Shown: positions 31,543-38,051 of the stretch, piece by piece
Position numbering within the stretch: the stretch's first letter is position 1
Layout of the letters: each line of letters begins with the position of its first letter
Assembly (NCBI GenBank): GCA_024682075.1
Contig: JAIKZQ010000001.1
Span: forward strand, 1-38,051
Length of the DNA: 38,051 bases
Direction: 5' to 3'
From: Lachnospiraceae bacterium
GTDB taxonomy: Bacteria; Bacillota; Clostridia; Lachnospirales; Lachnospiraceae
Made by a program: the position numbers and the translations under genes
Notes under the pieces: generated by a model
Told to the model about the DNA's origin: nothing
What the model saw: only the letters and a program-made list of their open reading frames with translations
The model's database searches: none

Positions 31543-32556
31543 TCATCTTTTACCACGCTGCTCTTTACGTCTTATCAGATCGATCTCTGCTTCGGCCTTT
31601 GATATATCCTTTGCCCTGAGTGCCCTGTAAGCGGCTAAATACCTGTCTTCAAAACAGCTTTCATCCATCCCGCAGAGATTAAGGACGTTTTCGCTTATTT
31701 CATCTGCAAGAATGCAAAAGGCATCATGATCATCTATCGCAAGAAGCTTGAGCATGATAACATAACCTGCCAGCTTCCTGAATGTATCCGAATACAGATC
31801 ATATTTTCCCCGTGTTTTCAGTTCTTCACCGATTGCCTTCAGTGCATAAGTACAGTCAAGGACATTACTGTTTGCATTTCCCCGAAGGCTGTTCGTATTC
31901 CCTACCCTGTAGCCGATAAGTGCTTTGTTAAGGAACACAATGCTGCCCGCTTCTACTGTCGTGATTCGTGAAAAGAATTCATCATTTGTATTCTTAAGTG
32001 CCTGAAATCTGACGCCCGAACTTTTCAGGAAATCCATCCTGTAGAACTTATTCCACGGCATTCCGTGGTCTGCCTGGAACAAAACATCTGATATATCAGA
32101 CGGAGACACGGCCCTGTTCATAGGAACATTAAGTATCTTTGGAGAAAACGGGACACGCATCCTCCTGTCATCAGAAAATTTATAGTATCCGAACAGGACT
32201 ATGTCCGCTTCACGCTTTACGGAAGTTTTAACGAGAGTGCGGATCATATTCTTTTTCAGAATGTCATCCGCATCAAAAAACAGGACATATTCTCCGCAGG
32301 CTGCATCAAAGCCCAGATTTCTCGCCGATCCGGCGCCTCTGTTATCTGTCCTGATCACACTTATTCTTTTGTCCTCAGCCGCATATTTTTGCAGCAGCTT
32401 AAGACTCCCGTCCGAAGAACCGTCATCAACGCAGATGATATCCAGCATCCGATATGACTGGTCCATGACAGAACGCAGCGACCGGTCAAGAAATACCTCT
32501 GCATTGAAGACCGGCATTATTATGCTCACTAACGGCTCTTTAACGGTTCCAGACAT
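31543..32556 (-). CDS. GT2 glycosyltransferase (fourth of four)
   Basis: 337-aa family 2 glycosyltransferase with a GT-A fold N-terminal domain: VSIIMPVFNAEVFLDRSLRS (~10-29), DDGSSDGS (~43-50) and the metal-binding YVLFFDADD (~92-100). The C-terminal ~130 residues are helical and end in a basic tail. The start overlaps the previous GT2 gene by 28 nt, with AAAGG 7 nt upstream. It is likely to add one sugar to a lipid-linked repeat unit. Donor and acceptor are unknown. Confidence 0.9.
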   Translation of the reverse strand: MSGTVKEPLVSIIMPVFNAEVFLDRSLRSVMDQSYRMLDIICVDDGSSDGSLKLLQKYAAEDKRISVIRTDNRGAGSARNLGFDAACGEYVLFFDADDILKKNMIRTLVKTSVKREADIVLFGYYKFSDDRRMRVPFSPKILNVPMNRAVSPSDISDVLFQADHGMPWNKFYRMDFLKSSGVRFQALKNTNDEFFSRITTVEAGSIVFLNKALIGYRVGNTNSLRGNANSNVLDCTYALKAIGEELKTRGKYDLYSDTFRKLAGYVIMLKLLAIDDHDAFCILADEISENVLNLCGMDESCFEDRYLAAYRALRAKDISKAEAEIDLIRRKEQRGKR

Positions 32557-33548
32557 CTTTTTACCTTTGAGAAAACATAGATCGTTCTTTTCATCTTAAA
32601 ACAGGAAAATATCGCATACAGATATTCACCGATCGAAGTTTTTTCCGCAACACGATCCTTCAGCGGATACCTCATGATGCATCTGAGGATCTTTTGATAT
32701 TTCGCATCGCTTATGACATCTTCAATGACCGCCAGCTTATCAGCAGTCATCGGCCCTTTGCTCATGTTCTCGAATATGTATGTATAGATCCCGTAATAAT
32801 ACACTCTGCAGACGTGATGCAATGTCAGATGGCGCATGCGCTCGTCTTTTGCATGTCCGGAAAGTTTTAAGTTAATACGAAGGAGCTTATTGATCCCGTC
32901 AAACGATCTTTTCTGAAATGTGGATGAAAGACCGCATTCACCTGCTATATATCCATACAGAGTTTCATTCACATATGCGATCTCCGGATCGTTATCGATA
33001 AAATATCTAATGCAGAAAATGCTGTCTTCGCATGTCGAAATACTCTCATCAAACAGATGCCTGATCTTTTCCCTGACAAAGAGCTTATTCCATAAAATGC
33101 AGAGCTGATCCTGTCTTACAAGCTCATATACAGCATCGTTACTGCCATAGTTTTTTATATTATGAATGTATTTCTTTCCTTTTCTGATCTCGTAGTATCC
33201 GCATACGGCCATCCCAGCATCCGTGGTGATCAATGCATCATGCAGTTTTTTGAGGAAGGTTTCGTCTATCCGGTCATCCGCATCAATGAAGCTTATGTAT
33301 CTGCCGGTCGCTTTACTGAGTCCCAAGTTTCTGGCGGCACTCACTCCGTGATTATCCGTATGGAACGTAACGATCCTCCGGTCTTCGGAAGCCAGTTCGT
33401 CACATATCCTGTCCGAACCGTCCGTGGAGCCGTCATCTATCAAAAGCAGTTCGAAATCAGTAAATGTCTGTCCAAGAACACTTCGCACTGTACTTTCGAT
33501 AGATTGTTTTTTGTTATATAAAGGAATTATTATGCTTATCTCATGCAT
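32529..33548 (-). CDS. GT2 glycosyltransferase (third of four)
   Basis: 339-aa GT2 enzyme. The ATG at 33548 (MHEISIIIPLYNKKQSIEST) is used, because the upstream GTG at 33557 lies within the ribosome site AGGGTGA. Donor-binding motifs are DDGSTDGSDR (~38-47) and YISFIDADDRID (~87-98). The C-terminal region is helical and carries basic residues near its end (SKVKRCLEPLKSR). It overlaps its upstream neighbour by 8 nt and its downstream neighbour by 28 nt. Confidence 0.9.
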   Translation of the reverse strand: MHEISIIIPLYNKKQSIESTVRSVLGQTFTDFELLLIDDGSTDGSDRICDELASEDRRIVTFHTDNHGVSAARNLGLSKATGRYISFIDADDRIDETFLKKLHDALITTDAGMAVCGYYEIRKGKKYIHNIKNYGSNDAVYELVRQDQLCILWNKLFVREKIRHLFDESISTCEDSIFCIRYFIDNDPEIAYVNETLYGYIAGECGLSSTFQKRSFDGINKLLRINLKLSGHAKDERMRHLTLHHVCRVYYYGIYTYIFENMSKGPMTADKLAVIEDVISDAKYQKILRCIMRYPLKDRVAEKTSIGEYLYAIFSCFKMKRTIYVFSKVKRCLEPLKSR

Positions 33549-34407
33549 TATCTTCACCCTGTCTGACTGCCTCTGCAGCGCTCTTGTACCAGCCCCGGCT
33601 CTGAGAATAGAAACCGGATCCGAGAATCCTGATCGCAGCCTTTCTGACCAGATCTGTCAGGACAATCTCAAGGATCTGAATTTCCGGAAATCGAACTCTT
33701 TTCAATCTGTTTCTCTTCCTTGAAGAATCAAATTCCTTTTCTCTTTGCAATATATTACTGTTGCTGATGCCGCCAAGGCGAAAAACACACAGAGCATCAT
33801 CCGTTTGCTTAAGCTTGTTTACGCCTGTCGAGAGTATCTTCAGAAACAGATCAAAATCCGCAGCGATCGGATACCTTGTGTCGAAGGCATATTTCCTTAT
33901 GATGTCGGCCCTGGTAAGTGACGCCTGATGACATATGGGATTGCGATATTTAAACTGAGCTGCCGAACCTGCTTTCAAAAGCTTGTATCTTCCGTTTTCG
34001 AAAAGGACCGCATCCCCGTACAGAACATCGATCTCATCCGATACACAGGATGCAAGGCGTGACAATACATTTCCGGCAAGCAGCATATCTCCGGCATTCA
34101 GATATAAGATCCACTCTCCCTGTGCATATCCGGCTGCACTGTTCATTGCATCATACAACCCGCCATCCTGTTCGGAAATGATGCGATAGGAAATATTCTT
34201 TCTTCCGAAAGATTCAGCATATCCTTCTGCGATCCGGACAGTCGAATCATCCGATCCGCCGTCTTTTATCAGATATTCAAATCCGGCATAGTCCTGCTCA
34301 AGAACGGAACGGATCGTATCTTCTATTTCTTTTGCAGAATTAAGACATACGGTCACAACCGTGATCGGCAATTTATCTGGTTTTGCAGTCTCTACCGGTG
34401 TATACAT
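33541..34407 (-). CDS. GT2 glycosyltransferase, short WcaE-like type (second of four)
   Basis: 288-aa GT2 protein of the shorter subgroup: ITVVTVCLNSAKEIEDTIRSV (~15-35), YLIKDGGSDDST (~45-56), EQDGGLYDAMN (~79-89) and YLNAGD (~102-107). The GGLYDAMN...NAGD pattern is typical of WcaE/WbyL-like glycosyltransferases of exopolysaccharide loci. It overlaps the first GT2 gene by 16 nt and the third by 8 nt, so translation is strongly coupled. The sugar transferred is unknown. Confidence 0.9.
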   Translation of the reverse strand: MYTPVETAKPDKLPITVVTVCLNSAKEIEDTIRSVLEQDYAGFEYLIKDGGSDDSTVRIAEGYAESFGRKNISYRIISEQDGGLYDAMNSAAGYAQGEWILYLNAGDMLLAGNVLSRLASCVSDEIDVLYGDAVLFENGRYKLLKAGSAAQFKYRNPICHQASLTRADIIRKYAFDTRYPIAADFDLFLKILSTGVNKLKQTDDALCVFRLGGISNSNILQREKEFDSSRKRNRLKRVRFPEIQILEIVLTDLVRKAAIRILGSGFYSQSRGWYKSAAEAVRQGEDNA

Positions 34408-35354
34408 ATCATTCCATATATACGTGAAAGCAGTTTATAAGAAATCATCGATATCAGGCAGGCTGCCTTTGTCTTGAATGTCGCATTTCTATCCAGCAGT
34501 ATCTTAAGGCGGAGCTTCCTGATGATCTTCTTTGCAGCATTTCTCAGCCTGTCACCTTCGGTGCTTAAGTCATGTTTTGAATTCAGATATACAAAAAAGG
34601 AATTATTGATAAGAAATGAATCAGCCGGACCGAGCAATTCGGGATGATCATCCTTGCAAAGCTTACGGATCCTGCCGCAGGCACCTATCACATCCCTGAG
34701 GTCCGATATCTTCTTGACTCCCGTGATGCTGTCTTTTCTACGGACATAGTAATACAGGAATTCGGGAATCACATAGACGCTTCCTTCACGGGCGGACAGA
34801 TATTCAAAAACAAATAAAACATCCTCGGCGTAATTGTACTTACGGAACACATTTCTGATATCTTCGGTCCTGAACAGCTTGCCCCAGCAGGTTCCGCCCT
34901 CGGCCCTGCAATAGAACATATCGGTGAGAAATTCATTTGCCGAACAGCTCCCTTCTCTGGAAAAGATGCGCTCCCCGACATGATCTTCATAAACATCATA
35001 TGCATTGCACATCGCAAGAAGACAGTTTTCTTTCTCCATGACCGAAACAAGCTTCTCGATATATTCCGGCACGATATGGTCATCGGCATCAACGAACGCA
35101 ATATACTTTCCACGTGCGATCTTCATGCCCTGATTTCTTGCGTATGCAACACCCTTGTTTTCCGCATGAAGAACAACAACCCTGGAATCGGATTCACGAT
35201 ACTTATCGCACAGCTTTTCGGATGAATCGGTCGATCCGTCATCGGCAAGAATGATCTCCAGATCCGCATATGTCTGACCTATCACGGAATCCACGCATTT
35301 TTCCAGAGTCTTTATGTTGTTGTATACAGGTATGATGACCGTGACAGTTGGCAT
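34392..35354 (-). CDS. GT2 glycosyltransferase (first of four)
   Basis: 320-aa GT2 enzyme with VTVIIPVYNNIKTLEKCVDS (~4-23), ADDGSTDSSEK (~38-48) and YIAFVDADDHIV (~88-99), and a helical C-terminal third. Its ATG at 35354 lies one nucleotide past the stop codon of the MntP-ZIP fusion gene, and its ribosome site AGGAA lies inside that gene. The metal transporter and the glycan genes are therefore almost certainly on one transcript. Substrate unknown. Confidence 0.9.
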   Translation of the reverse strand: MPTVTVIIPVYNNIKTLEKCVDSVIGQTYADLEIILADDGSTDSSEKLCDKYRESDSRVVVLHAENKGVAYARNQGMKIARGKYIAFVDADDHIVPEYIEKLVSVMEKENCLLAMCNAYDVYEDHVGERIFSREGSCSANEFLTDMFYCRAEGGTCWGKLFRTEDIRNVFRKYNYAEDVLFVFEYLSAREGSVYVIPEFLYYYVRRKDSITGVKKISDLRDVIGACGRIRKLCKDDHPELLGPADSFLINNSFFVYLNSKHDLSTEGDRLRNAAKKIIRKLRLKILLDRNATFKTKAACLISMISYKLLSRIYGMICIHR

Positions 35355-35355
35355 T

Positions 35356-36720
35356 TTATATTCCTGCAGAAAAAGTTATTACCATCATCAGACAGAAAAA
35401 CACGGCAAACGATATAGTTCCTTTATCAGAATGTTCTCCGGTGCACATCGCCGGAATGTTTTCTTCAAGCACGAGAAATGCTATGGCGCCGCCCGTAAGA
35501 GCCATGAGAAATTGCAAAATGCCGGGAAAGGCTGTCACAATTATTATCATTGCGATTCCCAGCAGAGGTTCGATAATCCCCGAAAGAACGCCCATCAGAA
35601 ATGACTTGCCTTTTTCCTCGCCTCCGGATCTGATGGGGTTAGAGACGAAGATCGCTTCAGGGATATTCTGAACAGCTATTCCGGCAGCAAGCACAAAAGC
35701 CGTGGTCAGAGATATTTCGTCCGCTCCGTTAAGTGCTCCCGCAAAAACAAGTCCAATTGCCATCCCTTCGGGAGCATGATGTATCACTTCGGACAGCATC
35801 ACTTTAAGAGAAAACTTCAGGCTGCAGGCAGGGCCTTCCTCTGCTTTTGTAAATGCATGCGTATGCGGAACAGCCTTGTCGAGCAGATACTGGAAACCGA
35901 CTCCGATGATAAAACCTACAGCTGCGGTAAGGACTTTTCCCTGAATGATCGAAGGATACAAAAGCGTCCACATCGAGCACGCAAGCATTATGCCGCCTGC
36001 CATTCCCATCATTACGAGCATGAAATCTTCCCTGATCACGCTGTCTGTTGCAAACACAAGTGCCGACCCCAAAACAATACCCAAAAGCGGAATCAGCAGG
36101 CCGAACAGCACATCGCCGTTTCCCATGAATTCAAGCACGCCGAGATGCTCCATCAGGATCTTCAACCCGATAAAAACAAGGACAAATCCTCCGACAGCCT
36201 CTGCACCCGACTTAAACCTTGTCCCGAACACATTGCCTATTCTGACTCCCAGACAGGAGAAGGAAAATGTTGTGGCCATAATGATAAGACAGCCGATGAT
36301 GGTATTCATCAGAGCCGTTGAATTGATCAGGGTCACGGGAACAGCCACAAAAGTGATCCCAACGGCAAGTGCATCGATTGAAGTAGCAACCGCCAGTATG
36401 AACATTGACTTTACATCGAAGCCTGATCTGGTCTCTTCTTCCTCAGAAGAAAAAGCCTCCCTTATCATGTTGACTCCAATGATCGAAAGCAGTACAAACG
36501 CAAGCCAGGGTGCTACCTTGTTGATAATGAACTCAAGCCTGGATCCGAGAACATATCCGATGAACGGCATAAGTCCCTGAAACAATCCGAACCAGATGCC
36601 GCACGTCATGATCTGTCTGATGTTAGCTTTCTTCGTTTCAATCCCCTTGCAGATTGAAACAGCAAAGGCATCCATCGAAAGCCCTATGCCTAAAAGAAGA
36701 AGTTCAATCAGTCCCATCAT
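35356..36720 (-). CDS. Fusion of MntP manganese exporter and ZIP-family metal transporter
   Basis: 454-aa membrane protein that joins two transporters in one frame. Residues 1-~195 are a full-length MntP-type exporter, with the paired motifs SMDAFAVS (D17) and TSIDALAVG (D116). Residues ~203-454 are a full ZIP (ZupT-like) transporter with the metal-site helices EVIHHAPEGMAIG (H314, H315, E318) and QNIPEA (N352, E355), and a His-containing loop HTHAF (~286-290) as in ZIP proteins. MntP exports Mn2+, while bacterial ZIPs usually mediate metal uptake. The start overlaps the stop of the OhrR-type regulator (ATGATG). About 13-14 helices in total. The net transport direction and metal of the fusion are unknown. 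Confidence 0.9.
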   Translation of the reverse strand: MMGLIELLLLGIGLSMDAFAVSICKGIETKKANIRQIMTCGIWFGLFQGLMPFIGYVLGSRLEFIINKVAPWLAFVLLSIIGVNMIREAFSSEEEETRSGFDVKSMFILAVATSIDALAVGITFVAVPVTLINSTALMNTIIGCLIIMATTFSFSCLGVRIGNVFGTRFKSGAEAVGGFVLVFIGLKILMEHLGVLEFMGNGDVLFGLLIPLLGIVLGSALVFATDSVIREDFMLVMMGMAGGIMLACSMWTLLYPSIIQGKVLTAAVGFIIGVGFQYLLDKAVPHTHAFTKAEEGPACSLKFSLKVMLSEVIHHAPEGMAIGLVFAGALNGADEISLTTAFVLAAGIAVQNIPEAIFVSNPIRSGGEEKGKSFLMGVLSGIIEPLLGIAMIIIVTAFPGILQFLMALTGGAIAFLVLEENIPAMCTGEHSDKGTISFAVFFCLMMVITFSAGI

Positions 36721-37163
36721 CTTTTCTCCTGCTCCGCATCCAGATACTTATAAAGCAGTCTGTATAATTCCTTTGCTTCTTTTCCGGTCAGGGCTGATCC
36801 GCTTTCGGATATCTTAGAAGGAATATCCTTGCATTTTTCCTTAAGGTCATTGCCTTTTGATGTAATGGAAATCACCGTGACACGCTCGTCATCCTTTGAG
36901 CGGTTTCTGGTGATATATCCTTCCTTTTCAAGGTGCTTGAGGAGCGGAGTCAGGGTACCGGCATCCAGATGAAGAATGCTCCCCAGCTGCCCGACATTTA
37001 CACTCTCCTTCTCCCACAGAACCATAAAAACAACATACTGAGTGTATGTCAGTCCCAGTGGCTTGAGAAAAGGTGTGTAGGCATTCACGATCTTTCTTCC
37101 GCATGCATAGAGCGGAAAGCATAACTGGTTTTCAAGTAAAAGCTGCTTAAATTCCTGTGCCAT
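36717..37163 (-). CDS. OhrR-type MarR family regulator
   Basis: 148-aa winged-helix repressor. It matches the organic-peroxide sensor OhrR closely at the sensing site: C15 in NQLCFPLY, plus Y29 and Y40, which hydrogen-bond to the sensing cysteine in Bacillus OhrR. A second cysteine, C21, may allow a disulfide. The recognition helix region LHLDAGTLTPLLKHLEKEG (~64-82) and wing RNRSKDDERVTV are typical. No Ohr peroxidase gene lies next to it. Instead its stop overlaps the start of the MntP-ZIP fusion gene. Its promoter has a perfect palindrome at the -10. The inferred role is peroxide- or thiol-responsive control of metal flux. Confidence 0.9.
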   Translation of the reverse strand: MAQEFKQLLLENQLCFPLYACGRKIVNAYTPFLKPLGLTYTQYVVFMVLWEKESVNVGQLGSILHLDAGTLTPLLKHLEKEGYITRNRSKDDERVTVISITSKGNDLKEKCKDIPSKISESGSALTGKEAKELYRLLYKYLDAEQEKR

Positions 37164-37213
37164 TCGTCTATAACCTCGTAAATAATTTAGGAAAAAAATA
37201 TTTGTTACCTTTT

Positions 37214-37247
37214 ATAATATTATGTTTTTTCAAATGTATGATGTCAA
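37214..37247 (-). promoter_or_regulatory. Promoter and palindromic operator of the OhrR-type regulator run
   Basis: Minus-strand TTGACA (37242-37247, perfect consensus) and CATAAT (37219-37224) have a 17-bp spacer. A perfect 10-bp palindrome ATAATATTAT (37214-37223) overlaps the -10 box and is the best candidate for a MarR/OhrR operator. No Mn2+ (yybP-ykoY) riboswitch sequence is seen in the short leader. This promoter probably serves all ten genes down to GH31. Confidence 0.65.
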
Positions 37248-37292
37248 GTTATCTTTGCCTGCAAAATACGGCAATTTCTCCGCATTTTTATA

Positions 37293-37321
37293 TTGACTTT
37301 GCCATGTTGCAAAACTAAAAT
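37293..37321 (+). promoter_or_regulatory. Promoter of mgtE
   Basis: TTGACT (37293-37298) and TAAAAT (37316-37321) with a 17-bp spacer predict transcription from about 37328. The spacer contains the inverted repeat TTTGC-N6-GCAAA. Confidence 0.7.
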
Positions 37322-37327
37322 GAATTC

Positions 37328-37522
37328 GGAAATCAGGCTTGATTTTCAATTCTTAAGGAAGGGTGGTGATCATATGAACAGTGACAGTCGAAGTACCGAT
37401 TCTGTTCCCCGAAGTACGCATTATATGATCACGGCATTCTGCAGCCTCACCACCCGGAAATCCCTTTAAAAGCGAATCCCTCTTAGTGTGGCGTACTTTG
37501 CCGTTTTCACGGAGGATTCAAA
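37328..37522 (+). ncRNA. Structured mgtE leader, candidate riboswitch of unknown class
   Basis: The leader has a perfect closing stem GGGTGGTG (37361-37368) with CACCACCC (37448-37455). It continues as ATCATAT (37369-37375) with ATATGAT (37423-37429) and an inner GAACAG/CTGTTC hairpin (37376-37407). Two copies of CGAAGTAC (37389-37396, 37410-37417) can each pair with GTACTTTG (37493-37500). The pairing of the second copy extends to AAGTACGC with GCGTACTT. These are mutually exclusive partners close to the ribosome site. A small CCGT-TTTC-ACGG hairpin covers the first bases of GGAGG at 37511. It lacks M-box and yybP-ykoY conserved sequences. Folding was judged by eye only. Confidence 0.45.
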
Positions 37523-38051
37523 ATGGAAGAAATGAATACCTTTGACGAGCTTCTGACCCTGCTGGAAAGCAAGGAATATACGAAGCTCCGTGAGATTCTG
37601 TCCGAAAAAAACGATGCGGATATCGCCGCATGGATCGAAGAACTCGACGAAGAACACATGCTGAAACTGTTCCGCATCCTGACCAAAGACCAGGCAGCGG
37701 ATGTTTTCTCATACCTTGATGTCGATCTGCAGCAAAAGATCATAAGCGCCATGTCCGATAAGGAAGCTGCAGGGATCATCGATAACCTGATGGCCGACGA
37801 TGCTGCCGACCTGATGGACGAAATGCCTGCAAACATCGTGACAAGGATCCTTGCCAAGGCAAGTCCGGATACAAGACGTGAGATCAACCAGCTCCTGCGC
37901 TATCCGGATGACAGTGCAGGAAGCATAATGACAGTGGAGTATGTGGATCTCAAGGAAAGCTCCACCGTAAAAGAAGCAATAGACCGGATACGCAGAGTCG
38001 GCGTGGATTCGGAGACCATTAATGTATGCTATGTCCTCGACAGCGGAAGAC
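37523..38051 (+). CDS. mgtE: Magnesium transporter MgtE, N-terminal part (runs off the window)
   Basis: The first ~176 residues of an MgtE-type Mg2+ channel. They cover the cytoplasmic N domain of right-handed helical repeats (FDELLTLLESKEYTKLREIL, then LFRILTKDQAADVFSYLD, LMADDAADLMDEMP) and the start of the first CBS domain after LLRYPDDSAGSIMTVEYVDL. In characterised MgtE these domains sense intracellular Mg2+ and gate the pore. GGAGG is 7 nt before the ATG. The membrane part lies outside the window. The gene is divergent from the MntP-ZIP run and has a long structured leader. Confidence 0.95.
   Translation, partial: MEEMNTFDELLTLLESKEYTKLREILSEKNDADIAAWIEELDEEHMLKLFRILTKDQAADVFSYLDVDLQQKIISAMSDKEAAGIIDNLMADDAADLMDEMPANIVTRILAKASPDTRREINQLLRYPDDSAGSIMTVEYVDLKESSTVKEAIDRIRRVGVDSETINVCYVLDSGR

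Larger units (their letters stand above)
37164..37522. other. Divergent control region between the marR run and mgtE
   Basis: This 359-nt gap contains no ORF I would call. It holds back-to-back sigma-A promoters, whose -35 boxes are about 45 bp apart, and inverted repeats TTGCC-N10-GGCAA (37255-37274) and TTTGC-N6-GCAAA (37298-37313, inside the mgtE promoter spacer). About 195 nt of mgtE leader follow. It separates a Mn/Zn-type transporter from a Mg2+ transporter, so shared metal-linked control is plausible. Confidence 0.6.

Noticed and set aside
35356..36720. The MntP-ZIP fusion as an artefact of two adjacent genes
   Set aside because: There is no stop codon, ribosome site or plausible internal start between residues ~190 and ~210, and the frame is continuous for 454 codons. 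A sequencing error cannot be fully excluded.
37164..37260. A yybP-ykoY Mn2+ riboswitch before the MntP-ZIP run
   Set aside because: The leader before the MarR gene is short and AT-rich and lacks the conserved GGGGAGTA sequence.
37361..37455. mgtE leader as a standard M-box Mg2+ riboswitch
   Set aside because: The conserved M-box segments such as GGTGAGGC and GCAGCTGGATG are not present in order. It is kept as an unassigned leader instead.
1..38051. CRISPR arrays, tRNA or rRNA genes, insertion sequences, prophage or integrase genes
   Set aside because: No regularly spaced repeats, transposase or integrase motifs, or cloverleaf-like sequences were seen on either strand by eye.

Overview
The window reads as a chromosomal segment of a Bacillota/Clostridia bacterium, most likely Lachnospiraceae. 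The signs are a division cluster of clostridial type, strong AGGAGG-like ribosome sites, sigma-A-like promoters, a dedicated NifS-MnmA pair, and acidic 'hypothetical' proteins of the kind usual in that family. The taxon is inferred from gene content only; no rRNA is present. Almost everything is on the minus strand. Only a histidinol-phosphatase-like gene (2399-3220) and the start of mgtE (37523 to the end) lie on plus.

Layout by coordinate. 1-1.5 kb: gap and the beginning of pgk, separated by an intercistronic hairpin. 1.7-3.2 kb: a zinc-ribbon protein, divergent from a PHP-family phosphatase. 3.3-8.4 kb: a tightly overlapped operon, nhaC - cysteine desulfurase - mnmA - trmO - two small membrane proteins, one of them a 58-aa protein. 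It is centred on tRNA anticodon-loop modification. 8.5-8.9 kb: a small gene with a textbook terminator. 9-17.4 kb: a condensed division cluster in the order mraZ, rsmH, ftsL-like, PBP2/spoVD-like, ftsW, ftsQ, ftsZ, a 111-aa unknown and nrdR. It lacks the usual mraY/murD/murG, and its promoter carries three MraZ-type GTGGGAAG boxes. 17.6-19.6 kb: ychF-lgt.

19.7-22.5 kb holds two unrecognised genes that look more AT-rich than their neighbours and form a possible acquired unit. 22.6-25.1 kb encodes a secreted M6-type metalloprotease lipoprotein. 25.2-37.2 kb is one uninterrupted, mostly overlapping run of ten genes. It starts with an OhrR-type MarR regulator, then a 454-aa protein fusing a complete MntP manganese exporter to a complete ZIP metal transporter. 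An exopolysaccharide/glycan set follows: four GT2 glycosyltransferases, a polysaccharide pyruvyl transferase, a Wzx-like flippase, and a radical SAM protein whose SPASM-like cysteine cluster lies before its radical SAM core. A GH31 glucosidase closes the run. Facing it is mgtE (partial), behind a well-formed promoter and a roughly 195-nt leader with strong alternative base pairing that matches no metal riboswitch I know.

The most unusual items are the MntP-ZIP fusion, its pairing with a peroxide-sensor-type MarR at the head of a glycan operon, the unassigned mgtE leader, the radical SAM protein with inverted domain order, the unknown 716-aa/189-aa pair, and two palindromes sharing a GGGACGGT core, one of which is translated as the C-terminal tail of the GH31 enzyme.
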